A DNA stretch of 47,897 bases from Candidatus Bipolaricaulota bacterium (GTDB lineage Bacteria > Bipolaricaulota > Bipolaricaulia > UBA7950 > UBA9294), in contig JAUWPW010000006.1 of assembly GCA_030611415.1 (NCBI GenBank), positions 1-47,897 of the forward strand, read 5' to 3'. The notes under the pieces are model-generated. The model had not been told where the DNA came from. It worked only from the letters and a program-made list of their open reading frames with translations, and ran no database searches. Position 1 is the stretch's first letter. Each line of letters opens with the position of its first letter. The position numbers were made by a program, and so were the translations under genes. Positions 1 to 8,184 of this stretch are shown here, piece by piece.

Positions 1-46
1 GTCTATTCAAGGCCTGGAAGTTCAACTAAGCCGAATCGACAGGATC

Positions 47-955
47 TCATGCTAGGAAGATGAGTGTTGCGCCAATCATAGCAACTACCGTTCCCCCAAT
101 GGTGCGAATATTGATCCCTTCTTTGAGAACAAAGTGTGAGACTGGGAGCAGGAGAACCGGGGATAGTGCCATTAACGTAGAAGTGAGGCCCACCGGCGCT
201 AGTCGCAGAGCTACCAGGGAAAGCGTTACTCCAATAAATGGCCCAGAAAGCGCTCCAGTAATGGTTGCCCAGCAAGCACGTCGGTAACGTAGTTTTGCAA
301 ACGTGGCACAAACCTGCCCTCTTAGCACTGGCCATATCCAGATAGCTGTCGTCGCCGCAAAGATTTGAACTACATTCGTTGACAAAGGAGGAAATCCGCC
401 GCTCATCCCTTGCCTGCAAAAAATGTAGCGCAATGACTGAGTAACAACAGCACCAATCCCGTAAAGCACCCCAATGCGATAACGTCTGACAAGTAGTGGT
501 TTATCGCTTTTGTCTGGACGCCAGACGACAAGTGCAATACCTGCTACTGTAATAAAGATAGCAGCAACCTGCAGCGGCTTCAGTGCTTCATCAAGAAATG
601 CCCAAGCAAGCAGAGCACTGATCACAGGGACAAGTGTCATTATCAAGGAGCTACGGTGTGCACCAAGAGAGGAAAAAGCGCGGAATAACATAGCATCGCC
701 AACGGCAAAACCGATAACCCCTGATAGGCTCAACCATCCCCATCGAGCGAGTTCGATATGTAACGGAAAGGGCTCTCCCATCACGATCAGATGCGTGACC
801 AAAAGAAAAACAAGCGCTAAGGTTAATCGAAGGCGGTTGAGAATGCTCGGCCCAATTAATCGCACAGCAATTGTGAACAGAATATAGGTAAGAGACCAGA
901 ATACCGCGGTAGCCAGCGCGGCTAGCTCTCCATATAACACAGACCCTTCAATCAT
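47..955 (-). CDS. EamA/DMT-superfamily permease
   Basis: A 302-residue, almost entirely hydrophobic protein with about ten membrane segments arranged as two tandem EamA repeats (roughly residues 8-145 and 160-300), the usual layout of drug/metabolite transporters. The second repeat ends with a conserved-looking stretch (LTSTLMALSPVLLLPVSHFV) followed by a charged residue pair and a last helix. It starts six bases after the tryptophanase stop and has no Shine-Dalgarno sequence of its own, so it is probably co-transcribed and translationally coupled. The pairing suggests, by inference only, that it moves tryptophan, indole or a related product across the inner membrane. Substrate cannot be read from this family's sequence. 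Confidence 0.85.
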   Translation of the reverse strand: MIEGSVLYGELAALATAVFWSLTYILFTIAVRLIGPSILNRLRLTLALVFLLVTHLIVMGEPFPLHIELARWGWLSLSGVIGFAVGDAMLFRAFSSLGAHRSSLIMTLVPVISALLAWAFLDEALKPLQVAAIFITVAGIALVVWRPDKSDKPLLVRRYRIGVLYGIGAVVTQSLRYIFCRQGMSGGFPPLSTNVVQIFAATTAIWIWPVLRGQVCATFAKLRYRRACWATITGALSGPFIGVTLSLVALRLAPVGLTSTLMALSPVLLLPVSHFVLKEGINIRTIGGTVVAMIGATLIFLA

Positions 956-961
956 GCAAGA

Positions 962-2347
962 CTAACCATGTATTATCGGCTCAAAGCGAGCAATGAAGTG
1001 ACGCAATGGACCCTCTCCCTCAGTAATCCGGTATCCTGGAAGCCTTTTCTTGCTACTGGCAGCGGCTGTCGCTCCTTCGATTACCGTGTCTAAGTGTGTA
1101 CGGGTATACACCCGCCGTGGGATAGCTAATCGCACCAGCTCAAGCTTTGGGAAAATCTCTTTTCCATCTTCACCCTTGTGTGCGAACATTACACTACCTA
1201 TCTCCACTGCCCGTACACCTGACCGTATATATAGCTCCACTACAAAGGAAAGACCTGGAAACTCTCGTCGAGGGAAATCGGGCAGCAGTCTGAGTATGTC
1301 AATGTACACAGCGTGCCCACCAATTGGCTCAACGATCGGGATTCCGTTCTCTTTTAACCCAGCTCCAAGATAAGAAACCTGACCGATGCGATCACGTAAG
1401 TAGTCAAGATCCAGGACCTCATATAGCCCAAGGGCGATCGCCTCCAGATCCCGCCCAGCCAACCCACCGTAGGTAGTGAACCCTTCCATCAAGATCAGCC
1501 GCTCGCGCGCTGCGGCAAGAATCTCAGCATTGTTCATTGCGAGAATTCCACCGATATTTGCCAGTCCATCTTTCTTGGCGCTCATTGTCATTCCATCAGC
1601 AAGCGAGAACATCTCTCGCGCAATCTCAATTGGAGAAACGTCTTGATAACCCTCCTCGCGTTCACGGATGAAGAACGCGTTTTCCGCAAATCGACAGGCA
1701 TCGATAAAGAATGGAATCCTGTGTTCGCGAGCAATCTTGCTTACCTCGCGTAAGTTGGAGAGAGAAACTGGCTGGCCACCGCCAGTATTGTTGGTGACCG
1801 TCATCATTATCAAAGGAATTCGCTCTCTTCCCACTTTATTAATCAAAGAAAGCAGCTTGTTTGTATCCATATTGCCTTTGAATGGAACAACCTTCTCGGC
1901 TTCATACGCCTCTTCAATGACCAAATCAACTGGCTGGCCACCGTTCGCCAAGATGTTTGCCCGAGTAGTATCAAAGTGCATATTGTTAGGAATAACATCA
2001 TTAACGTTTACCATTGCAGAGAATAAGACGTTTTCCGCTGCGCGACCCTGATGAGTAGGAAGCAGATGCCGAAATCCAAAGATGTCGTGCACGGCTGTCT
2101 CAAAGCGCTCAAAGCTGCGACTGCCAGCATAAGATTCGTCTCCACGCATTAGGCCTGCCCACTGCTCTTGACTCATTGCTCCAGTTCCGGAGTCAGTCAA
2201 TAGGTCAACATAAATATCCTGTGCACGAAGGTTGAACACATTGTACCCCGCTTCCTTGATCCTCTCCTTCCTCTCATCTGGCGTAATGATTGCAACTGGT
2301 TCAATTACCTTGATTCGATACGGCTTATAAGGGACATCTATGCTCAT
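962..2347 (-). CDS. tnaA: Tryptophanase (PLP-dependent tryptophan indole-lyase)
   Basis: 461 residues, the full length of the tryptophanase/tyrosine phenol-lyase family. It would cleave L-tryptophan to indole, pyruvate and ammonia in the cytoplasm. The PLP lysine is in SAKKD (Lys259). Three positions that separate the two enzymes point to tryptophanase: Asp126 in FDTT (Thr in tyrosine phenol-lyase), Ile383 in VEIGS (the phenol-lyase has its substrate-binding Arg381 there) and His450 in LRHF (Phe in the phenol-lyase). Overall similarity still looks close to tyrosine phenol-lyase in places (for example [17 protein letters not shown]), so biochemical testing could surprise. Start: ATG preceded by GGAGGA nine bases away. 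No Trp-containing leader peptide was seen upstream on this strand. An EamA permease follows in the same operon. Confidence 0.93.
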   Translation of the reverse strand: MSIDVPYKPYRIKVIEPVAIITPDERKERIKEAGYNVFNLRAQDIYVDLLTDSGTGAMSQEQWAGLMRGDESYAGSRSFERFETAVHDIFGFRHLLPTHQGRAAENVLFSAMVNVNDVIPNNMHFDTTRANILANGGQPVDLVIEEAYEAEKVVPFKGNMDTNKLLSLINKVGRERIPLIMMTVTNNTGGGQPVSLSNLREVSKIAREHRIPFFIDACRFAENAFFIREREEGYQDVSPIEIAREMFSLADGMTMSAKKDGLANIGGILAMNNAEILAAARERLILMEGFTTYGGLAGRDLEAIALGLYEVLDLDYLRDRIGQVSYLGAGLKENGIPIVEPIGGHAVYIDILRLLPDFPRREFPGLSFVVELYIRSGVRAVEIGSVMFAHKGEDGKEIFPKLELVRLAIPRRVYTRTHLDTVIEGATAAASSKKRLPGYRITEGEGPLRHFIARFEPIIHG

Positions 2348-2513
2348 CCTTATCCTCCTTCAAGGTGAATCCTATCGCTAGATAGTAAGCATTTACATCA
2401 GCAATAATCTGGTGGAAGCCGAGGTAGTTATCATTTGCTCTTTTCTCTTCAAACAACAAATGCTTCATGTTAGTTCACGACAAGCCAAAGGACAACCTGC
2501 CCGAAAGTTTGGG

Positions 2514-2542
2514 TTGACTGAGTCATCACTTGGGCCTTTAAT
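2514..2542 (+). promoter_or_regulatory. Candidate promoter
   Basis: TTGACT at 2514-2519, 17-base spacer, TTTAAT at 2537-2542. It points at the short SD-led reading frame 2580-2603 and the oxidoreductase operon beyond it. Confidence 0.4.
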
Positions 2543-2579
2543 ATGGAAGTTGATTTGGCACATTCAAGGAGGGCTTGTC

Positions 2580-2603
2580 ATGCGTAAACAGATCGATCAA
2601 TGA
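2580..2603 (+). other. Candidate 7-codon leader reading frame
   Basis: ATG at 2580 preceded by a full AAGGAGGG (2566-2573) with six-base spacing, then seven codons (MRKQIDQ) and TGA. It lies 40 bases before the SDR gene, whose own start has no SD. It could be an upstream regulatory peptide, or the leftover start of a lost gene. Nothing shows that it is translated. Confidence 0.3.
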
Positions 2604-2629
2604 AAGGTGAATGAGCCACGAAGTAAGGC

Positions 2630-2635
2630 TATAAT
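2630..2635 (+). promoter_or_regulatory. -10 box of a leaderless promoter (SDR gene)
   Basis: Perfect TATAAT ending nine bases before the ATG at 2645. No convincing -35 box is visible. Transcription would start about two or three bases before the start codon. Confidence 0.55.
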
Positions 2636-2644
2636 CGATTCATT

Positions 2645-3394
2645 ATGCAAGGTTCAGAGCAAGCAACTTGTGCGATTATTACTGGGAGCTCGCGTGGCAT
2701 TGGTGCAGCAACAGCCAAACGGCTAGCTGCAGCCGGCCATGCGATAACTATCAATTACTTAAACAACACTAGGCAAGCTGAAAAACTCGTACACGAGATC
2801 CAAACAGCTGGAGGAAAAGCGTTTCCTTTTCAGGCAGATGTTGCCGACTTCACACAGGTGAAGAAAATGGTGGAAGAGACGGCAAAACACTTCGGCAGGA
2901 TCCAAATCGTCGTCAATAATGCTGGTTTCTCACAACACTGCACCATTGACCACATGACTATTAAGGACTGGGACCGATCTGTGGCAGTCAACCTCTCCGC
3001 AGCCGTATATGTCGTAAAAGCGGCACTTCCATACCTGAAAAGAGAACCCTGGGCACGAATCATCAACATTTGCTCCTTGCGAGCGATGACTGGCTCCAGT
3101 CACGGAGCCCACTATGCCGCTGCTAAATCTGGACTAATCGGGCTCACCAAGTCGTTGGCATTGGAGCTTGCACCAGACATCACGGTCAATGCCATCTCAC
3201 CAGGATATACCAATACAGACATGAATGCTGAAGCACTGGCAACAAAAGGTGATGCCATTCGAGCACGTATTCCAGTGAAGCGAATTGCTGAACCAGAAGA
3301 GATCGCTGCTCTTGTCGCTTTTCTCGCCTCACAACAAGCCGGCTACATCACCGGCGAAACGGTCAATGCCAATGGTGGAATCTACATGCAATAG
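2645..3394 (+). CDS. SDR-family NAD(P)-dependent oxidoreductase (FabG-like)
   Basis: 249 residues, the classical short-chain dehydrogenase/reductase length. The Rossmann nucleotide motif TGSSRGIG is at residues 13-20, NNAG at 91-94, and the catalytic Ser144-Tyr157-Lys161 triad is complete. A Ser/Arg pair in the GSSRG loop suggests NADP(H) preference (inference). The substrate is unknown. FabG-type 3-oxoacyl reductase is possible, but there are no fatty-acid synthesis genes nearby, so a fab name is not justified. The start has no SD; a TATAAT box sits nine bases upstream. It is the first gene of an apparent operon with the acetyltransferase and macrodomain genes downstream. Confidence 0.9.
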   Translation: MQGSEQATCAIITGSSRGIGAATAKRLAAAGHAITINYLNNTRQAEKLVHEIQTAGGKAFPFQADVADFTQVKKMVEETAKHFGRIQIVVNNAGFSQHCTIDHMTIKDWDRSVAVNLSAAVYVVKAALPYLKREPWARIINICSLRAMTGSSHGAHYAAAKSGLIGLTKSLALELAPDITVNAISPGYTNTDMNAEALATKGDAIRARIPVKRIAEPEEIAALVAFLASQQAGYITGETVNANGGIYMQ

Positions 3395-3435
3395 ACAACC
3401 AGATCTTGTGCCTTCACGACACTCGGAGAGGACCA

Positions 3436-4689
3436 ATGACAACCAAATCAATCACAAGGTTTCGTGCATATAATCATAATCAGGACAAGGAAGCGATCCG
3501 CCAAATTTGGCGGGAGATTGGCTGGTTAACCAAGGAAAAGAGAGAAGAAGATGCACTGGACTTGTTCTTAACCGCTGGGCACACCACAGTAGCGGAGGTA
3601 AACGGCAAGCCTGAGTGCCTGGTAGTGAGCATGCCAGGGACAATTCGTTACCTTAAACAGGAGCTCCCATTTTCTGCGCTTGCCGGAGTAATGACAAGCA
3701 GGATTGCCCGCAAACGTGGATTAGCAAGCCGATTGGCAGCCTATGTAGTGGCACACGAAGCCGCTCAGGGGACGCTTGTATGTGGGCTGGGAATGTTTGA
3801 GGAAGGTTACTATAACCAACTTGGTTTTGGAACAGGGGGCTACGAGCACTGGTACTCCTTTGATCCAGCACAACTGAAGGTGAATCTAATCCCACGTATG
3901 CCGGACCGACTTACTACTGACGACTGGGAAATGGTTCATGTATCGCGTCTTGCCCGTCGCCGCGGTCATGGCGCATGCAATCTAACCGCTCCCGAGAACA
4001 CTCTTTTAGAAATGTTCTGTGAGGGCAATGGGTTTGGCCTTGGCTATCACGATGGGCCACATGGTGAGTTAACGCATCACATCTGGTGTTGGGCAAAGGA
4101 TTTAGAATACGGACCATACAACATCTCATGGATGTCTTACAAGACCCGGGAACAGTTCATCGAGCTGCTCGCCGTGATCAAGAGCCTAGGTGATCAGATT
4201 CGATTGGTGAAGATCCGAGAACCACAAGGGATTCAGCTACAAGACCTGCTTCATCAACCATTCAAGAACCGTCAGGTGACTAAAGATTCTAAGTATGAGA
4301 ACCAGTTACATGCCGCCGCATCTTGGCAAATTAGAATCTGCCACTTGACCGAGTGTTTGAAACAGACACAATTGAAGGGAAAAGAACTGCGATTTAATCT
4401 CGTGCTTGCTGACCCTATCGAGCAATTCCTGGACAAAGACACGCCATGGAATGGAATCACTGGTAACTATGTGATCACGCTGGGCGAAGAATCACAAGCT
4501 AAGCCGGGCAAGGACAAGGATTTACCAACCCTACAAGCATCGGTAGATGCTTTCTCTCGTCTGTGGTTAGGGGTGCGGCCAGCAATAGGATTAGCCTTCA
4601 CAGATGATATCATCGGACCTCCCGACCTTCTCCACAGGCTGGACCAACTCATCTCCCTTCCCGATCCCAAACCAGACTGGGATTTCTGA
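3436..4689 (+). CDS. Eis-type GNAT acetyltransferase with C-terminal SCP2-like domain
   Basis: About 417 residues laid out like the mycobacterial Eis (enhanced intracellular survival) family: a first GNAT fold (about 1-150) with an acetyl-CoA-loop-like segment RKRGLASRLAAY, the loop GMFEEGYYNQLGFGTGGYE, a second degenerate GNAT fold, and a C-terminal sterol-carrier-like domain (about 300-417) ending at the carboxylate that in Eis completes the active site. Known members acetylate amines, including aminoglycosides and protein lysines; the substrate here is unknown. The start was placed at the ATG following GAGAGGACCA (3436) rather than the TTG 30 bases upstream. It follows the SDR gene by 41 bases and precedes the macrodomain gene by 47. 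Confidence 0.82.
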   Translation: MTTKSITRFRAYNHNQDKEAIRQIWREIGWLTKEKREEDALDLFLTAGHTTVAEVNGKPECLVVSMPGTIRYLKQELPFSALAGVMTSRIARKRGLASRLAAYVVAHEAAQGTLVCGLGMFEEGYYNQLGFGTGGYEHWYSFDPAQLKVNLIPRMPDRLTTDDWEMVHVSRLARRRGHGACNLTAPENTLLEMFCEGNGFGLGYHDGPHGELTHHIWCWAKDLEYGPYNISWMSYKTREQFIELLAVIKSLGDQIRLVKIREPQGIQLQDLLHQPFKNRQVTKDSKYENQLHAAASWQIRICHLTECLKQTQLKGKELRFNLVLADPIEQFLDKDTPWNGITGNYVITLGEESQAKPGKDKDLPTLQASVDAFSRLWLGVRPAIGLAFTDDIIGPPDLLHRLDQLISLPDPKPDWDF

Positions 4690-4736
4690 TCATCAGGTAC
4701 TACCGCTTGCTTACCCACAAGGCCGAAGGAGGAACA

Positions 4737-5297
4737 ATGGAAAAGCCAATCTCACGGAAAATCGGCAGTACACAACTTGTGATCTTGCTCGGCGATATTA
4801 CAGAACAACCAACAGAAGCAATCGTAAATGCCGCAAACCCCTCTCTGAGAGGAGGTGGGGGCGTAGATGGAGCGATCCATCGTGCAGGTGGGCGACAAAT
4901 CCTTGAACAATGTCAGACCTACACACGAAAACATGGGTCACTCCCTTCAGGAAAAGCCATGGTAACTACCGGAGGCAAACTTAGAGCAAAGTATGTCATT
5001 CATACCGTTGGTCCAGTCTACAAGAACAAGCAAGAATCACCTCCAATCCTACAAAGCGCCTATCAAGAGAGCCTTAAGCTTGCCGAAGAATCAAAGATCA
5101 CGAGCGTTTCATTTCCATCAATAAGCACTGGCGCATACAGGTACCCGTTGCAGGCAGCAGCAGAAGTAGCAGTGAAGGCAGTTATTGGCTGTCTACGTGC
5201 CGGCTCGGCATTGCAACTTGTACAAATCGTCTGCTTTACCAAAAACACTTTCACCGCGTACAAGATGGCCCTCGAGGAGGCTACAGAACAAGCCTGA
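4737..5297 (+). CDS. Macrodomain protein (ADP-ribose / O-acetyl-ADP-ribose hydrolase type)
   Basis: 186 residues forming one macrodomain. The ADP-ribose-binding motifs are GDITEQPTEAIVNAAN (residues about 19-34), a glycine-rich RGGGGVDGAIHRAGG loop, and SISTGAYRYP near residue 125. This is the YmdB/MacroD-like layout, which removes ADP-ribose from proteins or deacetylates O-acetyl-ADP-ribose. ATG at 4737 is preceded by GGAGGA. Last gene of the SDR/Eis/macrodomain operon. An acetyltransferase beside an ADP-ribose-derivative hydrolase suggests linked acyl or ADP-ribose chemistry, but that is inference. Confidence 0.9.
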   Translation: MEKPISRKIGSTQLVILLGDITEQPTEAIVNAANPSLRGGGGVDGAIHRAGGRQILEQCQTYTRKHGSLPSGKAMVTTGGKLRAKYVIHTVGPVYKNKQESPPILQSAYQESLKLAEESKITSVSFPSISTGAYRYPLQAAAEVAVKAVIGCLRAGSALQLVQIVCFTKNTFTAYKMALEEATEQA

Positions 5298-5593
5298 TCC
5301 AGTGAACCCCTTACGTTTCACTGCATCGAAGAAGAACACACCTCCCTCAAGAAATAACCCAAAAACCACTCTCATTTTGCAGGCGGACTTCTACGTATTC
5401 TACGGACATTTGGACCATAAATAGGTAGTCTTCGTTTCACTATTGGGTGAGAGAAGTACTTGCCCTATTACGATGGATAATTTTAAATAGTTGGTGATTA
5501 AGTTCACCTTAGCCCCACGAAAAGGTCACCGGGTGGTGAAAAAAGTGGGAGCGCTGGCCTTAGCAAAAGCGGGTTGCCTGGGTCTTTGCCTCC

Positions 5594-5623
5594 TTGACAA
5601 CCGCGGCGGAAGTACTGTATCAA
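5594..5623 (+). promoter_or_regulatory. Orphan promoter in the gap
   Basis: TTGACA (5594-5599), 18-base spacer, TATCAA (5618-5623). No plus-strand gene begins for 800 bases, so it would drive a non-coding transcript. It overlaps the left arm of the inverted repeat. Confidence 0.45.
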
Positions 5624-5653
5624 ACCGGCTAAGTGTTCGCTTTCGCCGCGGTT
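5599..5653 (+). repeat. Inverted repeat / long hairpin
   Basis: Ten perfect bases AACCGCGGCG (5599-5608) pair with CGCCGCGGTT (5644-5653). Allowing G-U pairs, the stem extends to 15 with a 25-base loop. Confidence 0.7.
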
Positions 5654-5833
5654 TACGCTGACTGATTAAGAGAGACACCTGACTACCAGCGAAAGATTCG
5701 TTCCCCTCTTAACCACCGCACTACACAGCCCAACAAGACGAACTTGCTCAACTTGCTGATGTCAAAATGTATGAAGCGAAACGGAGACACAAGAATCCAC
5801 CAACTCATACACAACCACCAAGCTATCCTCCTT

Positions 5834-6361
5834 TCACAAGCAGTAAAGACCGTTCTTGATCCGAGGAATGAGGGCCATCAACACTGCTTGGCAGGTGATC
5901 GCAAACCGGTCAATTCGTCCCTCTGAAAGATAGCCAATCGCGCCAATGCTTGTTCCAGGCTCAGACAGCCCAGCAACGCGGCTTGTCTCACAATCAAGTG
6001 TCGAGCCGGAGAGCAATTGCCTTACGATACTCTTTGGAAGCTCATATCCTGGTCCATGCCCAGTTGTGATCCTACCTGATCGATCAAGTATCGCGCACAA
6101 TTGAACGCTGAAAGGGCAATCAGATCCTGGGAACTCCACCAATCCCGCCTCGATTCCTACACCAAAGTCACCATTGCCAAGAGCACCGCGTGCCCGGTTG
6201 ATTGCTCCGCGTAGAATCTCTCCGGCAAAAGGTTGTGAAGGCACATTTGCGTCAACCGCTATTGATTCTACCAGTACGGATTCCCCCGGAAATGTCTTGG
6301 CAAACGCTGATCGTGTAGCCCTTACTTTGAGTACATTTCTTGTCCCAACATAAATCTTCAT
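5834..6361 (-). CDS. Inosine/xanthosine triphosphatase (YjjX/DUF84 family)
   Basis: About 175 residues. The N-terminal MKIYVGTRNVLKVRA contains the nucleotide-binding T-R-N-x-x-K pattern of the ITPase-like fold. VPSQPFAGEI and FGVGIEAGLVE are the other DUF84 hallmarks. It hydrolyses ITP and XTP, keeping deaminated purines out of nucleic acids. ATG at 6361 is preferred to the GTG just before it. It is transcribed divergently from smpB, with a promoter whose -10 box ends six bases before the ATG, so the mRNA is probably leaderless. Confidence 0.85.
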   Translation of the reverse strand: MKIYVGTRNVLKVRATRSAFAKTFPGESVLVESIAVDANVPSQPFAGEILRGAINRARGALGNGDFGVGIEAGLVEFPGSDCPFSVQLCAILDRSGRITTGHGPGYELPKSIVRQLLSGSTLDCETSRVAGLSEPGTSIGAIGYLSEGRIDRFAITCQAVLMALIPRIKNGLYCL

Positions 6362-6367
6362 CACCCT

Positions 6368-6396
6368 ATCCTAGCCACGAGGATTCACTTGCGCAA
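6368..6396 (-). promoter_or_regulatory. Promoter of the YjjX-type gene (leaderless)
   Basis: On the minus strand TTGCGC (6396-6391), 17-base spacer, TAGGAT (6373-6368), then six bases to the ATG at 6361. Confidence 0.5.
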
Positions 6397-6424
6397 CATC
6401 TCTTCATACAGTAGCCTTCTTATC

Positions 6425-6892
6425 ATGGCTAAGAAGGTTATAGCAACTAATCGTAAAGCGCGCCACGATTACGACATCCAAGAAACCTACGAAGCAGGAA
6501 TAGTTCTTACTGGAACAGAAGTCAAGAGTCTACGGGCTGGTAGGTGTTCACTTAAGGACGGTTTTGCGCTGATCAAGGACGGAGAGGCAATATTACGCAA
6601 TGTACATATCTCGTCCTATAAAGAAGGGACAATTCATAATGTCGAACCTAACCGTGACCGAGACCTTTTACTGCACCATCGCGAGATCGCCCATCTAGCG
6701 ACCAAGGTACAAGAACGCGGATACACCTTGGTTGCCTTGCGCATCTACTTTCGACACGGCTACGCCAAAGTAGAGCTTGGTCTGGCCAAGGGACGCAAAA
6801 CCTATGACAAACGCCGCAAACTGAAAGAGGAGGATGAAGATCGCCGCACACAGGAAGCGCTAAAACGGTACAGTCGAGGGCAACGAGTATAG
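6425..6892 (+). CDS. smpB: SsrA-binding protein SmpB
   Basis: 155 residues matching SmpB from end to end: KVIATNRKARHDYDIQETYEAGIVLTG at the N-terminus, EVKSLRAG, the central VEPNRDRDLLLHHREI, and the basic tail KGRKTYDKRRKLKEEDEDRR that follows the mRNA path in the ribosome. It binds tmRNA and delivers it to stalled ribosomes. The ATG at 6425 fits the family start but has no SD; TTCACT-17-TACAGT (6384-6412) could make this a nearly leaderless transcript. A TTG at 6389 with GAGG six bases upstream is an alternative start adding 12 residues. No tmRNA gene was recognised nearby. Confidence 0.95.
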   Translation: MAKKVIATNRKARHDYDIQETYEAGIVLTGTEVKSLRAGRCSLKDGFALIKDGEAILRNVHISSYKEGTIHNVEPNRDRDLLLHHREIAHLATKVQERGYTLVALRIYFRHGYAKVELGLAKGRKTYDKRRKLKEEDEDRRTQEALKRYSRGQRV

Positions 6893-6921
6893 ATACACAG
6901 TAGAAGAATCCTAGAACAAGA

Positions 6922-8115
6922 CTAGCTACGAAAGAGAACCGCTTCACGTTTGAACAACCTAATCGAAGCAGTGATGAGCACCCCCCCGCAGAACGCATTT
7001 GCAACGAAAGTATAAATCAGATGACGGATCTCTAGTGTTCCAACGATAATCTCTTGCAAGGCGTAGAGCGCATTTGCAACTGGAATAAGAAAACGGGCAC
7101 CAAGAAAGGATACTCCTCCTGTCATTGATACCAGTCCTACAAGCACAATGATCATATAGATTGGCATAAGATAAGTACTTGCCTCCTTTTGACTACGGGC
7201 AAAACTACCTACAATCACAACCAACGCGGCAAGGATAACGGCAAGTGGCACAAGCACAGCGATCATCCAACCAAAGGCAACTGCCCCCAGAGAAAAGGTC
7301 GCAGTCGCTCCGGTTGGTGCAAGTCCTCCACCGAAAAAGCGTATTCCAATAAGAAGACCAACTGCCGACAGAAGCGATGAGACAAGCGAAACCGTGAGAA
7401 CGGTAAGGAACTTCCCAAGAACAATCTCAGTACGTGAGAGCTGGCTAACAAGAAGTGTAGCGATTGTCCCACGCTCTTTTTCTCCAGCAGTGATTTCTGC
7501 TCCAAGCCCCATGGCCCCTGTCAAAATGGCCAGAACCATGAAGTAAGGCAAGAGGCGGCTTATTATCATTTTGCCAACGGACTCACTTGTGGCAATATCT
7601 TCTACATGTACACTTAGCGGAGGAGATAATACATCATAGTCAACACCTAGGGCATCAAGCTTGCTGCGTATGACCTCTCTTAGGTAATCTTCAAGAAACG
7701 TACTCACTCTAGCAGCTGCCACTGTTCCTGCCTGGGTAGTTTGGTCATAGTAGAGCGTAACATCCAAGCCACTTTCCGGCTTACCGGTTTCCTTCTCCAG
7801 CGCCATCATCGCTTCGGCAACTCCCAACTTAACGTCGGCGAGCCCCTCTTCTGTGTTGTCGTAAAACAGTGGAGTAATAGTTGGGTTTAACTGAAGATAG
7901 GAAAGAAATCCCATATTCTGCGCATGGTCAACAACAATCACCCTTGGAATCATTTCCTCAACCCTTGTTTGTTCCACTGTGGCGAAATGTCCAATTACTG
8001 CCAAGATCAACGGGTAGAAAAAGAGGGGGAAAAAGATAGTGAGGATCATCGTCCTACGATCGCGAAGGGCGCCGATCAACTCCTTGGCAAAGAGAAGACG
8101 AACATTACTCCACAT
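6922..8115 (-). CDS. ABC-2 type exporter permease (NatB-like)
   Basis: 397 residues. One membrane helix near residues 22-44 is followed by an extracytoplasmic domain of about 140 residues, then about six membrane segments from residue 185 to the end, including the family-typical MGLGAEITAGEKERGTIATLLVS. This is the NatB/YhaP (ABC-2) architecture. Members export Na+, drugs or other small molecules. It follows the ATPase gene by 69 bases on the same strand and forms the NatAB-like pair with it. Sodium export is the classical assignment but is not provable from this sequence. Confidence 0.88.
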   Translation of the reverse strand: MWSNVRLLFAKELIGALRDRRTMILTIFFPLFFYPLILAVIGHFATVEQTRVEEMIPRVIVVDHAQNMGFLSYLQLNPTITPLFYDNTEEGLADVKLGVAEAMMALEKETGKPESGLDVTLYYDQTTQAGTVAAARVSTFLEDYLREVIRSKLDALGVDYDVLSPPLSVHVEDIATSESVGKMIISRLLPYFMVLAILTGAMGLGAEITAGEKERGTIATLLVSQLSRTEIVLGKFLTVLTVSLVSSLLSAVGLLIGIRFFGGGLAPTGATATFSLGAVAFGWMIAVLVPLAVILAALVVIVGSFARSQKEASTYLMPIYMIIVLVGLVSMTGGVSFLGARFLIPVANALYALQEIIVGTLEIRHLIYTFVANAFCGGVLITASIRLFKREAVLFRS

Positions 8116-8184
8116 ATGTTACCCATTCACCTCCCACAACTTTTCCCTCTGAAACAATACCACCCATAACAAAGGGCAAGAGGA

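Larger units (their letters stand above)
5298..5833. other. 535-base gap between convergent gene ends; possible non-coding RNA locus
   Basis: No credible coding frame. The plus strand holds two structured blocks. At 5514-5549 a nested hairpin: outer CCCAC/GTGGG enclosing TCACC-GGGT-GGTGA. At 5599-5653 a stem of about 15 pairs. A promoter-like pair (TTGACA, TATCAA) sits between them on the plus strand. Both neighbouring genes point into the gap, so the promoter serves neither. SmpB lies 0.6 kb downstream, but I could not fit a tmRNA (no TTCGA-type T-loop, no tRNA-like ends) on either strand, nor an RNase P or SRP RNA. Confidence 0.4.

Noticed and set aside
5510-5580. Partial resemblance to a c-di-GMP-I riboswitch (end GCGGGTTGCC, GAAA-like stretch).
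   Set aside because: The conserved CACGCAAAG and GACGCAAAGCC segments are missing, and no plus-strand gene follows.
5298-6388. tmRNA gene next to smpB.
   Set aside because: No tRNA-like T-loop or acceptor stem and no tag frame on either strand.
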